Assembly (NCBI GenBank): GCA_037969175.1
Contig: JBBKWX010000062.1
Coordinates: forward strand, 1-31,631
Length of the DNA: 31,631 bases
Source: JBBKWX01 sp037969175
GTDB taxonomy: Bacteria > Bacteroidota > Bacteroidia > AKYH767-A > JBBKVM01
Reading direction: 5' to 3'
This document shows, one piece after another, positions 15,845 to 23,895 of the stretch; within the stretch, counting starts at the first letter, position 1; every line of letters starts with the position of its first letter. Position numbers and translations under genes: made by a program. Below the pieces are notes generated by a model, which saw only the letters and a list, made by a program, of their open reading frames with translations, had not been told where the DNA came from and did no database searches.

Positions 15845-18109
15845 ATGAAAAAAAGCCTGACTCTCATTTTAAGTTTACTCATCACGTTAAATTTATTTTC
15901 TCAAAGTTTTTATGATGAAAATACGATCCAAACCATCAGAATAACTTTTACTCAAAGTAATTGGGATCAATTACTGGATGCAGAAAAAGCCGGTGCAGGT
16001 AATTATATCATGGCTCAAAGTATTAATATCAATGGGGTATTACTCGACAGTGTTGGTGTAAAATATAAAGGCAACAGTACATATAATGCAAATCAAGTAA
16101 AGAATCCTTTTCACATTGAATTGGATACATATAAAGATCAAAATTATCAATCCTATACGGATATAAAACTCAGCAATGTAGCCAAAGACCCTTCATTCAT
16201 AAGGGAAGTATTGTCTTACAATATACTGAGGCAATATATGGTTGCTCCAAAATCCAATTTTACAAATGTTTATGTCAATGGCAATTTGATAGGGCTTTAT
16301 GTGAGCTCGGAATCTGTTTCAAAGAAATTTGTAGACAGCAATTTTTATTCAAAAACCAACACCTTTATTAAGTGTAACCCTCCTGCCGGTGCAGGACCCG
16401 GATCTACTAATCTGCCAAATTTGGTTTATAAAGGTCAGGACAGTACGCAGTATTATACAGCATACGAATTAAACTCTACTCATGGTTGGCAAGATCTCAT
16501 TAACCTTTGCGACACATTGAACAATAACGTTAATAGTGTTGAAGCTGTACTTGATGTTGATAAAGCTTTGTGGATGTTGGCGTTTGACAATGTTCTGGTA
16601 AATCTGGATAGTTATATCGGAGGCTTTGCACAAAATTATTATTTATACAAAGATGATCATGGTAGATTTTTATCCGTTGTTTGGGATCTTAATGAATCGT
16701 TTGGAACTTTCTCATCTACAGGAACAAGTACTCTTTCTTCCACCACAGCAAAACAACAAATGAGTCATTTGCTACATCTTACGGATACAAACTATCCATT
16801 GGTTAGAAAACTATTAAGTATTCCTATGTATAAGCGGATGTATCTTGCTCATATTAAAACAATACTGCTCGAAAACTTTTCAAACAATTCCTATTTTACA
16901 AAAGGTCAAGCTTACCAAGCTACGATCAGTGCAGCTGTTCAAGCTGATCCAAATAAATTTTTTACCTATGCTAATTTCACTGCAAACATAAATACAGATG
17001 TAACCGGTGGTGGTGGTCCGGGAGGAAGTTCAACACCCGGTATTACAAATTTGATGAATGGCAGGAAAACTTATCTATTGGCTCAGGCTGATTTTACGGC
17101 TACAGAACCAAGTATATCGAATATCAATTTATCAAACTCTGCTCCTTTATTGAATGATCAGTTTACAATAAGAGCATCTGTTACAAATTCAAATAGTGCT
17201 TATCTGGGTTACAGAAGAGCCTTGGGTGCACCGTTTCAACGCATACAAATGTTTGATGATGGATTGCATAATGATGGTGCTGCTAATGACAATGTATTTG
17301 GAGTTGATGTAATTATGTCAGATATATTTATGCAGTATTATATCTATGCAGAAAATAATACGATCGGAAAATTCTCACCTGTGAGAGCGGAGCACGAATA
17401 CTATACACTCAATGTCTCTTCACCTCCAATTGGTAATTTGGTTATCAATGAATTTATGGCTTCAAACAGTACTACAGCTGCAGATCCTAACGGACAGTTT
17501 GATGACTGGATAGAGCTTTATAATAATGGTAACACGGATATCGATTTGAATAATTTTTCTTTATCCGATGAATCAGCTAACCTGATGAAATGGAAATTTC
17601 CTGCAGGTGCCATCATAAATGCAAAAGGATATTTAATTGTGTGGGCCGATAACGATACCACTCAATCCGGATATCATGCAAATTTCAAATTATCGGCTTC
17701 CGGTGAAACCCTGTTCCTGGTTGATACTGCAGGAACCATTTTAGATCAGATCAGTTATTCAACACAGATCACAGATACTTCATTTGGTCGCTATGCAAAT
17801 GGAACAGGTAATTTCCAATTTATGCCTCCAACATTTAATGCCGAAAATATGCTTACAACCGGTTTACCTACAATAACTAGTGAAAAACCGCAGTTACTTG
17901 TTTATCCTAACCCGGCACATGATTCATTTACAATCAAAGTTTCGGGATCTTCGCTTCTGGAAAGAAATGTGAGTATCTATAATTTGTATGGTAGCATTGT
18001 ATATCAGGACAATATTGATCAGGAATTAACAATTCCAATATTGAACTGGGCTCCCGGAATGTACATTGCCAAAGTAGGAAACTCAACGAGCAAGATCATT
18101 ATCCGCTAA
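15845..18109 (+). CDS. Secreted CotH-type kinase with lamin-tail domain and T9SS sorting signal
   Basis: The protein is 754 residues from the ATG at 15845. An upstream in-frame ATG at 15821 would add eight residues before a clear MKKSLTLIL signal peptide, so it is disfavoured. Domains in order are a signal peptide (about 1-21), a CotH kinase-like domain (about 25-420), a beta-rich linker, a lamin-tail domain (about 532-650, INEFMASNST...DDWIELYN) and a T9SS type A domain from YPNP at 687. The CotH core shows KYKGNS (73-78), NLDSY (253-257), NYYLY (264-268) and WDLNESFG (280-287). Asp255 and Asp281 are candidate catalytic or metal-binding residues. Bacterial CotH phosphorylates secreted coat proteins, so this one may phosphorylate envelope or extracellular proteins. 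It heads the cluster ending in VTC, DUF4956 and DUF2490. Confidence 0.85.
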   Translation: MKKSLTLILSLLITLNLFSQSFYDENTIQTIRITFTQSNWDQLLDAEKAGAGNYIMAQSININGVLLDSVGVKYKGNSTYNANQVKNPFHIELDTYKDQNYQSYTDIKLSNVAKDPSFIREVLSYNILRQYMVAPKSNFTNVYVNGNLIGLYVSSESVSKKFVDSNFYSKTNTFIKCNPPAGAGPGSTNLPNLVYKGQDSTQYYTAYELNSTHGWQDLINLCDTLNNNVNSVEAVLDVDKALWMLAFDNVLVNLDSYIGGFAQNYYLYKDDHGRFLSVVWDLNESFGTFSSTGTSTLSSTTAKQQMSHLLHLTDTNYPLVRKLLSIPMYKRMYLAHIKTILLENFSNNSYFTKGQAYQATISAAVQADPNKFFTYANFTANINTDVTGGGGPGGSSTPGITNLMNGRKTYLLAQADFTATEPSISNINLSNSAPLLNDQFTIRASVTNSNSAYLGYRRALGAPFQRIQMFDDGLHNDGAANDNVFGVDVIMSDIFMQYYIYAENNTIGKFSPVRAEHEYYTLNVSSPPIGNLVINEFMASNSTTAADPNGQFDDWIELYNNGNTDIDLNNFSLSDESANLMKWKFPAGAIINAKGYLIVWADNDTTQSGYHANFKLSASGETLFLVDTAGTILDQISYSTQITDTSFGRYANGTGNFQFMPPTFNAENMLTTGLPTITSEKPQLLVYPNPAHDSFTIKVSGSSLLERNVSIYNLYGSIVYQDNIDQELTIPILNWAPGMYIAKVGNSTSKIIIR

Positions 18110-18124
18110 ACCTTTTGGGCACTA

Positions 18125-18155
18125 TTTGTCTCCAAAATGAAATAACATATCTTGT
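18125..18155 (+). promoter_or_regulatory. Possible promoter of the lipoprotein-VTC gene set
   Basis: TTTG (18125-18128) is followed after 19 nt by TATCTTGT (18148-18155). The spacing is right and there is a partial mismatch in the last two bases of TAnnTTTG. It lies in the 128-nt gap between the CotH gene and the lipoprotein start and may give the five downstream genes their own transcript. Confidence 0.35.
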
Positions 18156-18237
18156 GTATTGAAATACTACTTGGGCTAACTTAAGTTTATTCGGGTTACT
18201 CAAAAATAATTTGCAATTAAACTCAATAAATTATCAA

Positions 18238-18660
18238 ATGAAGATTATTGTTCTGAACAAAGTTTTGCACTTCTTTGCCCTTACATTATTTGTGATCATG
18301 ATTACATCCTCAGGTTGCAAAACCGAACCCGGTGAAGGCGGCACATCTTCGATCACAGGAAAGATCTGGGTAAAGGATCTGAATTCAAGTTTCATCCTAA
18401 CAAAAGAATATGCAGGAGCTGATGAAGATGTGTATATTATATATGGGGATGATATTTCATACGGAGATAGAACCAAAGCGAATTATAATGGTGAATATGA
18501 ATTTAAATATCTAAATCAGGGTAAATATAAAATTTATGTTTACTCAGAAGATTCCGTTTTTATTCAATTATCCTCCGGCCAATTTCCGGTTATACAGGAT
18601 GTTGAGATCACATCAAGAAAACAAAAAGTTGAAGTTTCATTAATTACAATATTCAAATAA
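18238..18660 (+). CDS. Small lipoprotein with a beta-sandwich domain
   Basis: The ATG at 18238 is preferred to a TTG at 18211 because it places a compact lipoprotein signal peptide at the N-terminus (KIIVLNKVLHFFALTLFVIM then TSSGC). The cleaved, lipid-modified residue would be Cys27. The 140-residue product then has a short Gly/Glu-rich linker. A beta-rich domain resembling carboxypeptidase-regulatory or prealbumin-like modules follows (SITGKIWV...GEYEFKYLNQGKYKIYVYSED). I do not recognise a named family. It lies between the CotH kinase gene and the YD-like gene, 35 nt upstream of the latter, and is a plausible accessory or substrate of that envelope system. That role is inference. Confidence 0.6.
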   Translation: MKIIVLNKVLHFFALTLFVIMITSSGCKTEPGEGGTSSITGKIWVKDLNSSFILTKEYAGADEDVYIIYGDDISYGDRTKANYNGEYEFKYLNQGKYKIYVYSEDSVFIQLSSGQFPVIQDVEITSRKQKVEVSLITIFK

Positions 18661-18695
18661 TTAAATACAGGGATAAATACTATTCTAAAATATAC

Positions 18696-19256
18696 ATGCG
18701 ATCCTTCTTATTCATAATCACAATTGTCTTTTTGCAGCTATGCTCACCCGCATTGGCTCAAAATAAGTCTGATCTAAAAAAATATGCAATAAGCTCTTTT
18801 TCGACAGAACTCATTGATGATTCAGGTAAATTCATTGAAAGAACAGAGAAATATTACCCATCCGGGCTTCTTGCCGAGACCATTGAATATGATAAAGATG
18901 GATCTGTAAAGAAAAGAGTCTTGTTTGTTTATGATAAAAAAGGAAATATCATTGATGAAACAGAATTCAAGGCTGATCGCATGAAACATAGATTTGTAAG
19001 CGAATATAATGGCCCGGGCTCAAAAAAGAGTGCGGAGTTCGAATATTTAGCTGACGCTAGTTTAAAATCAAAAAAGCTCATATTGTACAATCGCATGGGT
19101 GATAAAATTGAAGAACAGGTCTACGACAAACAGAATACATTGATTGAAAAATCAATTTGGACCTACGATTCTAAAGGATTTAAAAAAGAAAAGAGTCAAT
19201 ATGATGGTGCGGGAAATCTGCTGAACTCCAGAAAATATACATATAGTGTTAAGTAA
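18696..19256 (+). CDS. Exported YD/MORN-like repeat protein
   Basis: This 186-residue protein has a signal peptide (about 1-21, ending ALAQ). The remainder consists of short beta-hairpin repeats of the kind seen in YD/RHS or MORN-variant proteins: YYPSGLLAETIEYDKDGSVK, VYDKKGNIIDE, LYNRMGDKIEEQVYD, TYDSKGFKKEKSQYDGAGN. Repeat spacing is about 20-25 residues and the surface is Lys/Glu-rich. There is no C-terminal sorting domain, so it is probably periplasmic. Its last 11 nt overlap the VTC gene, which indicates co-expression with the VTC/DUF4956/DUF2490 set. The function is unknown. Confidence 0.6.
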   Translation: MRSFLFIITIVFLQLCSPALAQNKSDLKKYAISSFSTELIDDSGKFIERTEKYYPSGLLAETIEYDKDGSVKKRVLFVYDKKGNIIDETEFKADRMKHRFVSEYNGPGSKKSAEFEYLADASLKSKKLILYNRMGDKIEEQVYDKQNTLIEKSIWTYDSKGFKKEKSQYDGAGNLLNSRKYTYSVK

Positions 19257-19998
19257 TTCTAATCTCAACATACTAAGTAAATTTGAATCTGCAACTCTTG
19301 TGGAATTTGAAGTTGCAGCGCTTACTGATCGTTTGGATTGGAAGTATGTTTTTAGAATAGAAGAACTTGCAGATGTTCTTGAGAATGTAGCAAATGACTA
19401 TTATATTCTTGAAATAAATAAACTCAGACACTTTAGATATGACAATCATTATTTTGATTCTGAAGATCTGAAATTATTTTATGACCATCATACAGGGAGA
19501 ACCAATCGATTTAAAGTAAGAACAAGATCTTATTTAGATAGTGACCTTTCCTTTCTTGAACTCAAGAAAAAAACAAATAAACTGAGAACCATAAAGTCAA
19601 GGATAAGGATCGATTCAAAGGATTTGAAAACTATCATTACTGATGACTTTGTAAAAGAGAGCATGGAAGAAAAATTTATTCCCGGCCTTACACATAGTCT
19701 TCAGGTAAAATATACACGGATCAGCCTGCTTTCAAAAGACTTGAAAGAACGGGTAACAATTGATACCGATCTGGAATTTATTAACCATGTAGGTGATATA
19801 ATTTGTCATAACATGGTAATTGCTGAAGTTAAACGAAAACGAAAAGCTTATTCTCCATTCATTATTGAAATGAAACGTAAATTTATGCATCCTTTATCCA
19901 TCAGCAAATACTGCTATGGGATCACAAGGCTGCATCCTGAAGTAAAAGCAAATAGATTTAAACCAAGTTATTCAAGAATAAATAAAATTATCGCATGA
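19246..19998 (+). CDS. VTC-domain protein, polyphosphate polymerase-like
   Basis: The 250-residue cytoplasmic protein belongs to the VTC/CYTH triphosphate-tunnel superfamily. In yeast, the Vtc4 VTC domain makes polyphosphate from ATP. The basic tunnel residues expected of the family are visible: Lys33, Arg88, Lys90, Arg92 and Arg94 in the FKVRTRSY strand, Glu105 and Lys107 in FLELK, Arg169, Asp173 in TIDTDLEF, Glu194 and Lys196 in AEVKRK, and Lys221 in SISKYCYG. The YFDSEDL and HHTGRTNRFKVR segments are also typical. The GTG start at 19246 overlaps the upstream gene by 11 nt. The downstream DUF4956 gene overlaps by 4 nt (ATGA), so the pair is translationally coupled. Catalytic competence is inferred from retained residues. 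Confidence 0.85.
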   Translation: MLSNSNLNILSKFESATLVEFEVAALTDRLDWKYVFRIEELADVLENVANDYYILEINKLRHFRYDNHYFDSEDLKLFYDHHTGRTNRFKVRTRSYLDSDLSFLELKKKTNKLRTIKSRIRIDSKDLKTIITDDFVKESMEEKFIPGLTHSLQVKYTRISLLSKDLKERVTIDTDLEFINHVGDIICHNMVIAEVKRKRKAYSPFIIEMKRKFMHPLSISKYCYGITRLHPEVKANRFKPSYSRINKIIA

Positions 19999-20615
19999 AC
20001 ATTATAGATGTATTATTGACGGATACCCTGCCACAAGCCCAAGGATATTTCCGAACATTGACTTTTGATTTTTTTATTCGACTAGGAATAAACTTAATAT
20101 CAGCGTTTGTGTTGATCCGATTTATCTATGTTCCTGTATATAAAAATAGAGATCTGCTTTTTACCTATTTGATATTTAATTTGATAATCTTCTTTATCTG
20201 TTTTGTATTGAATCAGGTAGAAATGTCTATGGGTGCCGCATTTGGATTATTTGCGGTCTTTTCAATGCTAAGATACAGGACTGAAGATATCTCCATCCGG
20301 GATATGACCTATTTATTTCTGGTTATCGCCATCGGACTATTAAATTCTGTGTCAGACGGGCAATGGGAAACCCTTCTCGTCTTGAATGGAATTATCGTAG
20401 GTTTTACATGGCTGCTTGAAACACCAACCCTCCGCAAGCGTGAAGCTTATCACAATATCATGTATGAGCATATCGAACTTATCACTCCTGAAAAAAGAGC
20501 TGATCTGATCGCCGATCTGCAGACAAGAACCGGATTAAAAATTCATAAAGTGGCTGTACAGAAAATTGATTTTCTTCGCGACTCAGTTGCTTTGAGGATC
20601 TATTACTATGAATAA
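19995..20615 (+). CDS. DUF4956 four-helix inner-membrane protein
   Basis: This membrane protein of 206 residues has about four hydrophobic segments (roughly 25-47, 52-73, 105-121 and 124-143) and a soluble C-terminal domain of about 60 residues. The segment GAAFGLFAVFSMLRYRTEDI with IRDMTYLF is the DUF4956 hallmark. DUF4956 genes commonly sit next to VTC-domain genes, from family knowledge. By analogy with yeast Vtc1/Vtc4 membrane channels, it could anchor the polymerase and move the polymer across the inner membrane. That analogy is inference. The ATG overlaps the VTC stop (ATGA), and its own last codons overlap the next gene by 8 nt. Confidence 0.8.
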   Translation: MNIIDVLLTDTLPQAQGYFRTLTFDFFIRLGINLISAFVLIRFIYVPVYKNRDLLFTYLIFNLIIFFICFVLNQVEMSMGAAFGLFAVFSMLRYRTEDISIRDMTYLFLVIAIGLLNSVSDGQWETLLVLNGIIVGFTWLLETPTLRKREAYHNIMYEHIELITPEKRADLIADLQTRTGLKIHKVAVQKIDFLRDSVALRIYYYE

Positions 20616-21270
20616 ATATTTTTTCCTCTTTATGATGATCTGCCCTTTTACTTTGTTAGCTCAGGTAAATGTTGCGGGTATGTGGACAGGCATAGATCTG
20701 GAAAAGAAAGTATTCAATGATCTGAAAATAAATTTGAGTCCGGAACTGCGAATTGAAAATAACTTCAATGGTGGAGAAAGCTTTTTTATAGATTCATCCA
20801 TAGACTATCAACTTAGAGAATGGCTGAGTACTGCTGTTCATTACAGATTTATTTTGAAAGAAGATCTAACTGATCTTTCCAGCAGACACAGATACTTTTT
20901 AGATCTGAATTTTAAATATCCGGTAAGAAGATTGGATCTTAAATACAGGGCACGCTTACAACAACAATATAAAGACATTTACAGTTCCGGAGATGGATTC
21001 ACACCTAAATCCGCTTTAAGAAATAAATTTGCAACAGAATACGAGATCAACAGAAGATTTAGCATCTCTGCATCTTACGAATTTTGGCTTCCGATAAATA
21101 ATGATAAAACCGTTGTGAACCATCAACGGGTCTCCCCGGGTATCAGTCATACCCTGACCAGAAGAAGCAAGATCGATCTGAATTATGTTATTGATATTGA
21201 CAGAGAAGGCAAGATCCCTGTAAATACCTACATAACTGCAATTGGCTATAAATATTCACTGGATAGATAA
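20608..21270 (+). CDS. DUF2490 outer-membrane beta-barrel protein
   Basis: The 220-residue protein has a signal peptide (about 1-19, ending LLAQ). It then consists almost wholly of amphipathic beta-strands with alternating hydrophobic residues, such as DLKINLSPELRIENNF, WLSTAVHYRFILK and RLDLKYRARLQQQYKDIY. This fits the DUF2490 family of small barrels; about ten to twelve strands are likely. Its start overlaps DUF4956 by 8 nt (ATGAATAA), so it is certainly co-translated with VTC and DUF4956. It ends 2 nt before a convergent gene. As the outer-membrane member of the set, it might be an exit pore or receptor for the product, which is inference. Confidence 0.75.
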   Translation: MNKYFFLFMMICPFTLLAQVNVAGMWTGIDLEKKVFNDLKINLSPELRIENNFNGGESFFIDSSIDYQLREWLSTAVHYRFILKEDLTDLSSRHRYFLDLNFKYPVRRLDLKYRARLQQQYKDIYSSGDGFTPKSALRNKFATEYEINRRFSISASYEFWLPINNDKTVVNHQRVSPGISHTLTRRSKIDLNYVIDIDREGKIPVNTYITAIGYKYSLDR

Positions 21271-21272
21271 AT

Positions 21273-21620
21273 TCAGAGGAGCTTTTTCCCATCATCTTTG
21301 TTTGAATAATGATGGCGTGTAATGATCTTTAATTCTGTTCTCCGAATTATCAGATCTGCGAGATCTGAATGAAAATCAATTTTGGAATATATATCAACAA
21401 GCATTTTCTCTGGTATGTCGATATTATAAAACCATTGCTTCAGTTTGAGCGAATCAAATCTGTAAATGGATTCAACTAAGGAAGATACTTGTTTGAGCAA
21501 GTCATTATAGGATTCGGGTAAATTTTCTTCCAATTCAAAACTAATCCCAGCCAGATTCAAGTCTTTTACAATCTGAGTTTTTACTTCAGTGATCGAGGGT
21601 CTGAATTTAGCATCAGACAT
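21273..21620 (-). CDS. Small conserved-looking cytoplasmic protein of unknown function
   Basis: The 115-residue, helical, charged protein has no signal peptide or membrane segment. I do not recognise a family. Segments such as ESYNDLLKQVSSLVESIYRFDS and LADLIIRRTELKIITRHHY look like helical-bundle surfaces. It starts 2 nt after the stop of the upstream ferredoxin gene on the same strand, so the two are almost certainly one operon. This hints at a role linked to iron-sulfur or redox handling. It faces the DUF2490 gene tail to tail with only 2 nt between them and no clear terminator. Confidence 0.65.
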   Translation of the reverse strand: MSDAKFRPSITEVKTQIVKDLNLAGISFELEENLPESYNDLLKQVSSLVESIYRFDSLKLKQWFYNIDIPEKMLVDIYSKIDFHSDLADLIIRRTELKIITRHHYSNKDDGKKLL

Positions 21621-21622
21621 TT

Positions 21623-21937
21623 CTAGCTCTCCTCTCTTAAAATAAGGCGCTCTACGGGCTTGTTCCCCACTAAATGGCTCTGTACTATTTCTTCTACGTC
21701 TTCATTCGTTACATGGGCATAAAACACACCTTCAGGGTAAACTACGATGCTTGGACCATAGTCGCATGTATCCAAACATCCTGTACGCTGAGCTCGAATC
21801 ACTTTATTAAGACCTTTATCTTTTAAAGATTTTTTGAACAGCTTTACCAACTCAAGTCCAGTCGCTTCTCCACATGAACATCGCTCTCCTGCTGCTCTTT
21901 CATTGGTACAAATAAAAACATGTTTGGTATATTTCAT
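21623..21937 (-). CDS. Thioredoxin-like [2Fe-2S] ferredoxin
   Basis: This 104-residue protein is of the thioredoxin-like 2Fe-2S family, related to the NuoE cluster domain and to Aquifex/Azotobacter FeSII-type ferredoxins. The cluster ligands are Cys10 (VFICTN), Cys22 in CSCGEATG, Cys54 and Cys58 (GCLDTCDYGP); an extra Cys20 is present. The C-terminal VVYPEGVFYAHVTNEDVEEIV segment is also characteristic. It would carry electrons in the cytoplasm. A TAnnTTTG match at 21955-21962 (minus) lies about 18 nt upstream. The partner is not in this window. Confidence 0.88.
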   Translation of the reverse strand: MKYTKHVFICTNERAAGERCSCGEATGLELVKLFKKSLKDKGLNKVIRAQRTGCLDTCDYGPSIVVYPEGVFYAHVTNEDVEEIVQSHLVGNKPVERLILREES

Positions 21938-21954
21938 AACTTGAAGATCTTAAA

Positions 21955-21962
21955 CAAAGATA
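21955..21962 (-). promoter_or_regulatory. -7 element upstream of the ferredoxin gene
   Basis: On the minus strand TATCTTTG matches TAnnTTTG exactly, about 18 nt upstream of the ferredoxin ATG. No convincing -33 TTG is present in the 45-nt divergent gap or beyond it. Confidence 0.4.
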
Positions 21963-21982
21963 ATGTGTTTTGATAAATACGT

Positions 21983-22906
21983 ATGAACGGTAAACTACAT
22001 AAAAATATTCTGATAGCGGGTGGAAGTGGAATGATAGGATCCATTTTGAGCAGAAAACTTCAGGCTTTGGGTTACCAGGTTGCCTGGCTCAGCAGAAATA
22101 GTAAAAGTGATGCAGACTATAAGATCTATCAATGGAATATTCAGAATGAATCCTTGTCCCCTGAAGCACTTGAATGGGCCGATGTAGTGATCAATCTTGC
22201 AGGAGCAACGATCGCAAGATGGCCTTGGACCAATTCGTACAAAAAAAAGGTGATCAGAAGCAGAACAGAACCTGCCAAGCTTATCGCCGCAGAATTGAAG
22301 TATATCAGTTTAAAACCTAAAATTTACATCAGTGCTTCTGCAACGGGAATATACGGAGACCGAAAGGAAGAAATTCATACAGAATCGTCCGTTGCGGGCA
22401 AAGATTTTCTATCAAGATCTTGCCTGGCATGGGAAGAGAATGCGATCAGCACAGGCAATGAATTTTCCAGGTCTGCTATTGTAAGAACCGGTATTGTCTT
22501 AAGTAATTTGGGCGGTTTTTTGGAAAAATTAACCCTACCTGCAAAGTTGAATCTTCTTGCTGTACCCGGAAATGGAAATCAATGGCTACCCTGGATCCAC
22601 ATTGATGATCTTTGCAGGATCTACATTTCAATTATAGAAAATGAAACTATGCATGGGGTTTATAATGCCGCTTCACCGAATCCTGTCACACTAAACACTT
22701 TTTGCAGTGCCCTTTGCAAAACACTGGGTACTTCGCTGTGGTTGCCTGCTATACCTGACTGGGTACTCAAATTATTTCTTGGAGAAATGTCTCAAATAAT
22801 TTTAGATTCAGTTAGAGTTAATCCGGAAAAACTACTTGCTGAAAATTTCGAATTTCAATTTGTAGATGCTGAGCTTGCTTTGAAAGATCTGTTAACGAAA
22901 AAATGA
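21983..22906 (+). CDS. TIGR01777 family SDR-type oxidoreductase (YfcH-like)
   Basis: This extended short-chain dehydrogenase/reductase-like protein of 307 residues starts with the nucleotide-binding motif GGSGMIG (about 13-19). The family signatures DVVINLAGATIARWPW, ISASATGIYGD and LPWIHIDDLCRIY are present. A C-terminal DUF1731-like tail (residues about 255-305) follows. TIGR01777 proteins (E. coli YfcH, plant SULA-like) are widespread; their substrate is not established. The gene stands alone on the plus strand, divergent from the ferredoxin gene by 45 nt. It converges on the prenyl-synthase operon, with a shared hairpin across both stop codons. Confidence 0.88.
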   Translation: MNGKLHKNILIAGGSGMIGSILSRKLQALGYQVAWLSRNSKSDADYKIYQWNIQNESLSPEALEWADVVINLAGATIARWPWTNSYKKKVIRSRTEPAKLIAAELKYISLKPKIYISASATGIYGDRKEEIHTESSVAGKDFLSRSCLAWEENAISTGNEFSRSAIVRTGIVLSNLGGFLEKLTLPAKLNLLAVPGNGNQWLPWIHIDDLCRIYISIIENETMHGVYNAASPNPVTLNTFCSALCKTLGTSLWLPAIPDWVLKLFLGEMSQIILDSVRVNPEKLLAENFEFQFVDAELALKDLLTKK

Positions 22907-22927
22907 ATGCTAAAGATCAAGCATTCC
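22897..22927. terminator. Bidirectional terminator between convergent genes
   Basis: GAATGCT (22905-22911) pairs with AGCATTC (22920-22926) around an 8-nt loop. An A-run before the stem gives a T tract for minus-strand transcripts, and a weaker T-rich run follows on the plus strand. The hairpin spans both stop codons (22904-22906 and 22917-22919). It best serves the leftward operon. Confidence 0.5.
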
Positions 22928-23894
22928 TTGTTTTAAGCATCTCTGCAAAATGAAACAATTCCTGTTTCTTTCCTTGCTCAACATTTACTTTCTCCAACCA
23001 TTCATATGCAATTGCCGCATGTTCATTAACAGCATTCAAAGCTAGTTGCTTCACTCCTATTCTTTCAAAAACTTCTGTAACTATTTTTATTTTCTGTTGA
23101 GGATCGATCGAAGGATCACCCGGGATATATGTTCTTAGGATCTGAAGTTCTTGCGTGTCTGCGTTTTCAAATGCCTTCAAAAGTAAAAATGTCTTTTTGT
23201 TAGAAAGGATATCACCACCTGCTTGCTTACCGAATTTCTCCGGATCTCCAAAAACATCTAAAATATCATCCATCAATTGAAAAGCGATACCAATATGCTT
23301 CCCAAAATTATACAGCGCTATTGCATCTTCATCTTTCGCATTTCCAATGATAGCACCGATCTTCAAACTACAACCCAGCAAAACTGCTGTTTTGTTGGTG
23401 ATCATATGAATGTAGTCTTCAATACTTACATTTTCCCTGGATTCAAAATTCATATCCAATTGTTGACCTTCACATACCTCCAAAGCAGTTTGTGAGAACA
23501 CGGTCAGTACAGCCCGCAATTTATTATCTGGAACACAAGAGATCAATTCAACGGACTTCACAAACATAGCGTCACCGGCAAGGATCCCTATACTTTCATT
23601 CCATTTTTTATGTACAGTCGGATTGTTTCTTCTCAGAGGAGCTTTGTCCATAATGTCGTCATGGAGCAACGTAAAATTATGGAATACCTCTATGCCCAAT
23701 GCAGCTTTCAATGAATCATCAGAATGATGAGCAAACATTTCATTTGCCACCATCAATAACACCGGCCGTAATCGCTTACCACCTAATCCAAGAAAATAAA
23801 CTATAGGTTCGTAAAGCTCTTTGGGCTCAAGCTTAAGATCGAGTTCTTGAATGCCTTTTTCAACAATTTGCTGCAATTCAGGAATGGTACGCAT
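22917..23894 (-). CDS. Polyprenyl (trans-isoprenyl) diphosphate synthase
   Basis: The 325-residue enzyme condenses isopentenyl diphosphate with allylic diphosphates. Signatures are GGKRLRP at 38-44, the first Asp-rich motif DDIMD at 79-83, the second DDILD at 209-213 and KKTFLL for allylic diphosphate contact. Phe74 lies five residues before the first motif, which has no two-residue insertion. In prenyl synthases an aromatic at that position usually limits chain length, often to C20. The product might therefore be geranylgeranyl-sized rather than a long quinone tail, though related Bacteroidota proteins are also annotated as octaprenyl synthases. It starts 1 nt after the epimerase stop and is the last gene of the four-gene operon. 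Confidence 0.85.
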   Translation of the reverse strand: MRTIPELQQIVEKGIQELDLKLEPKELYEPIVYFLGLGGKRLRPVLLMVANEMFAHHSDDSLKAALGIEVFHNFTLLHDDIMDKAPLRRNNPTVHKKWNESIGILAGDAMFVKSVELISCVPDNKLRAVLTVFSQTALEVCEGQQLDMNFESRENVSIEDYIHMITNKTAVLLGCSLKIGAIIGNAKDEDAIALYNFGKHIGIAFQLMDDILDVFGDPEKFGKQAGGDILSNKKTFLLLKAFENADTQELQILRTYIPGDPSIDPQQKIKIVTEVFERIGVKQLALNAVNEHAAIAYEWLEKVNVEQGKKQELFHFAEMLKTRNA

Positions 23895-23895
23895 A

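Noticed and set aside
15845..21270. Reading the CotH-containing block as a sporulation locus
   Set aside because: The CotH protein has a T9SS sorting domain and a lamin-tail domain, and the organism is a Bacteroidota member, so a spore-coat role does not fit.
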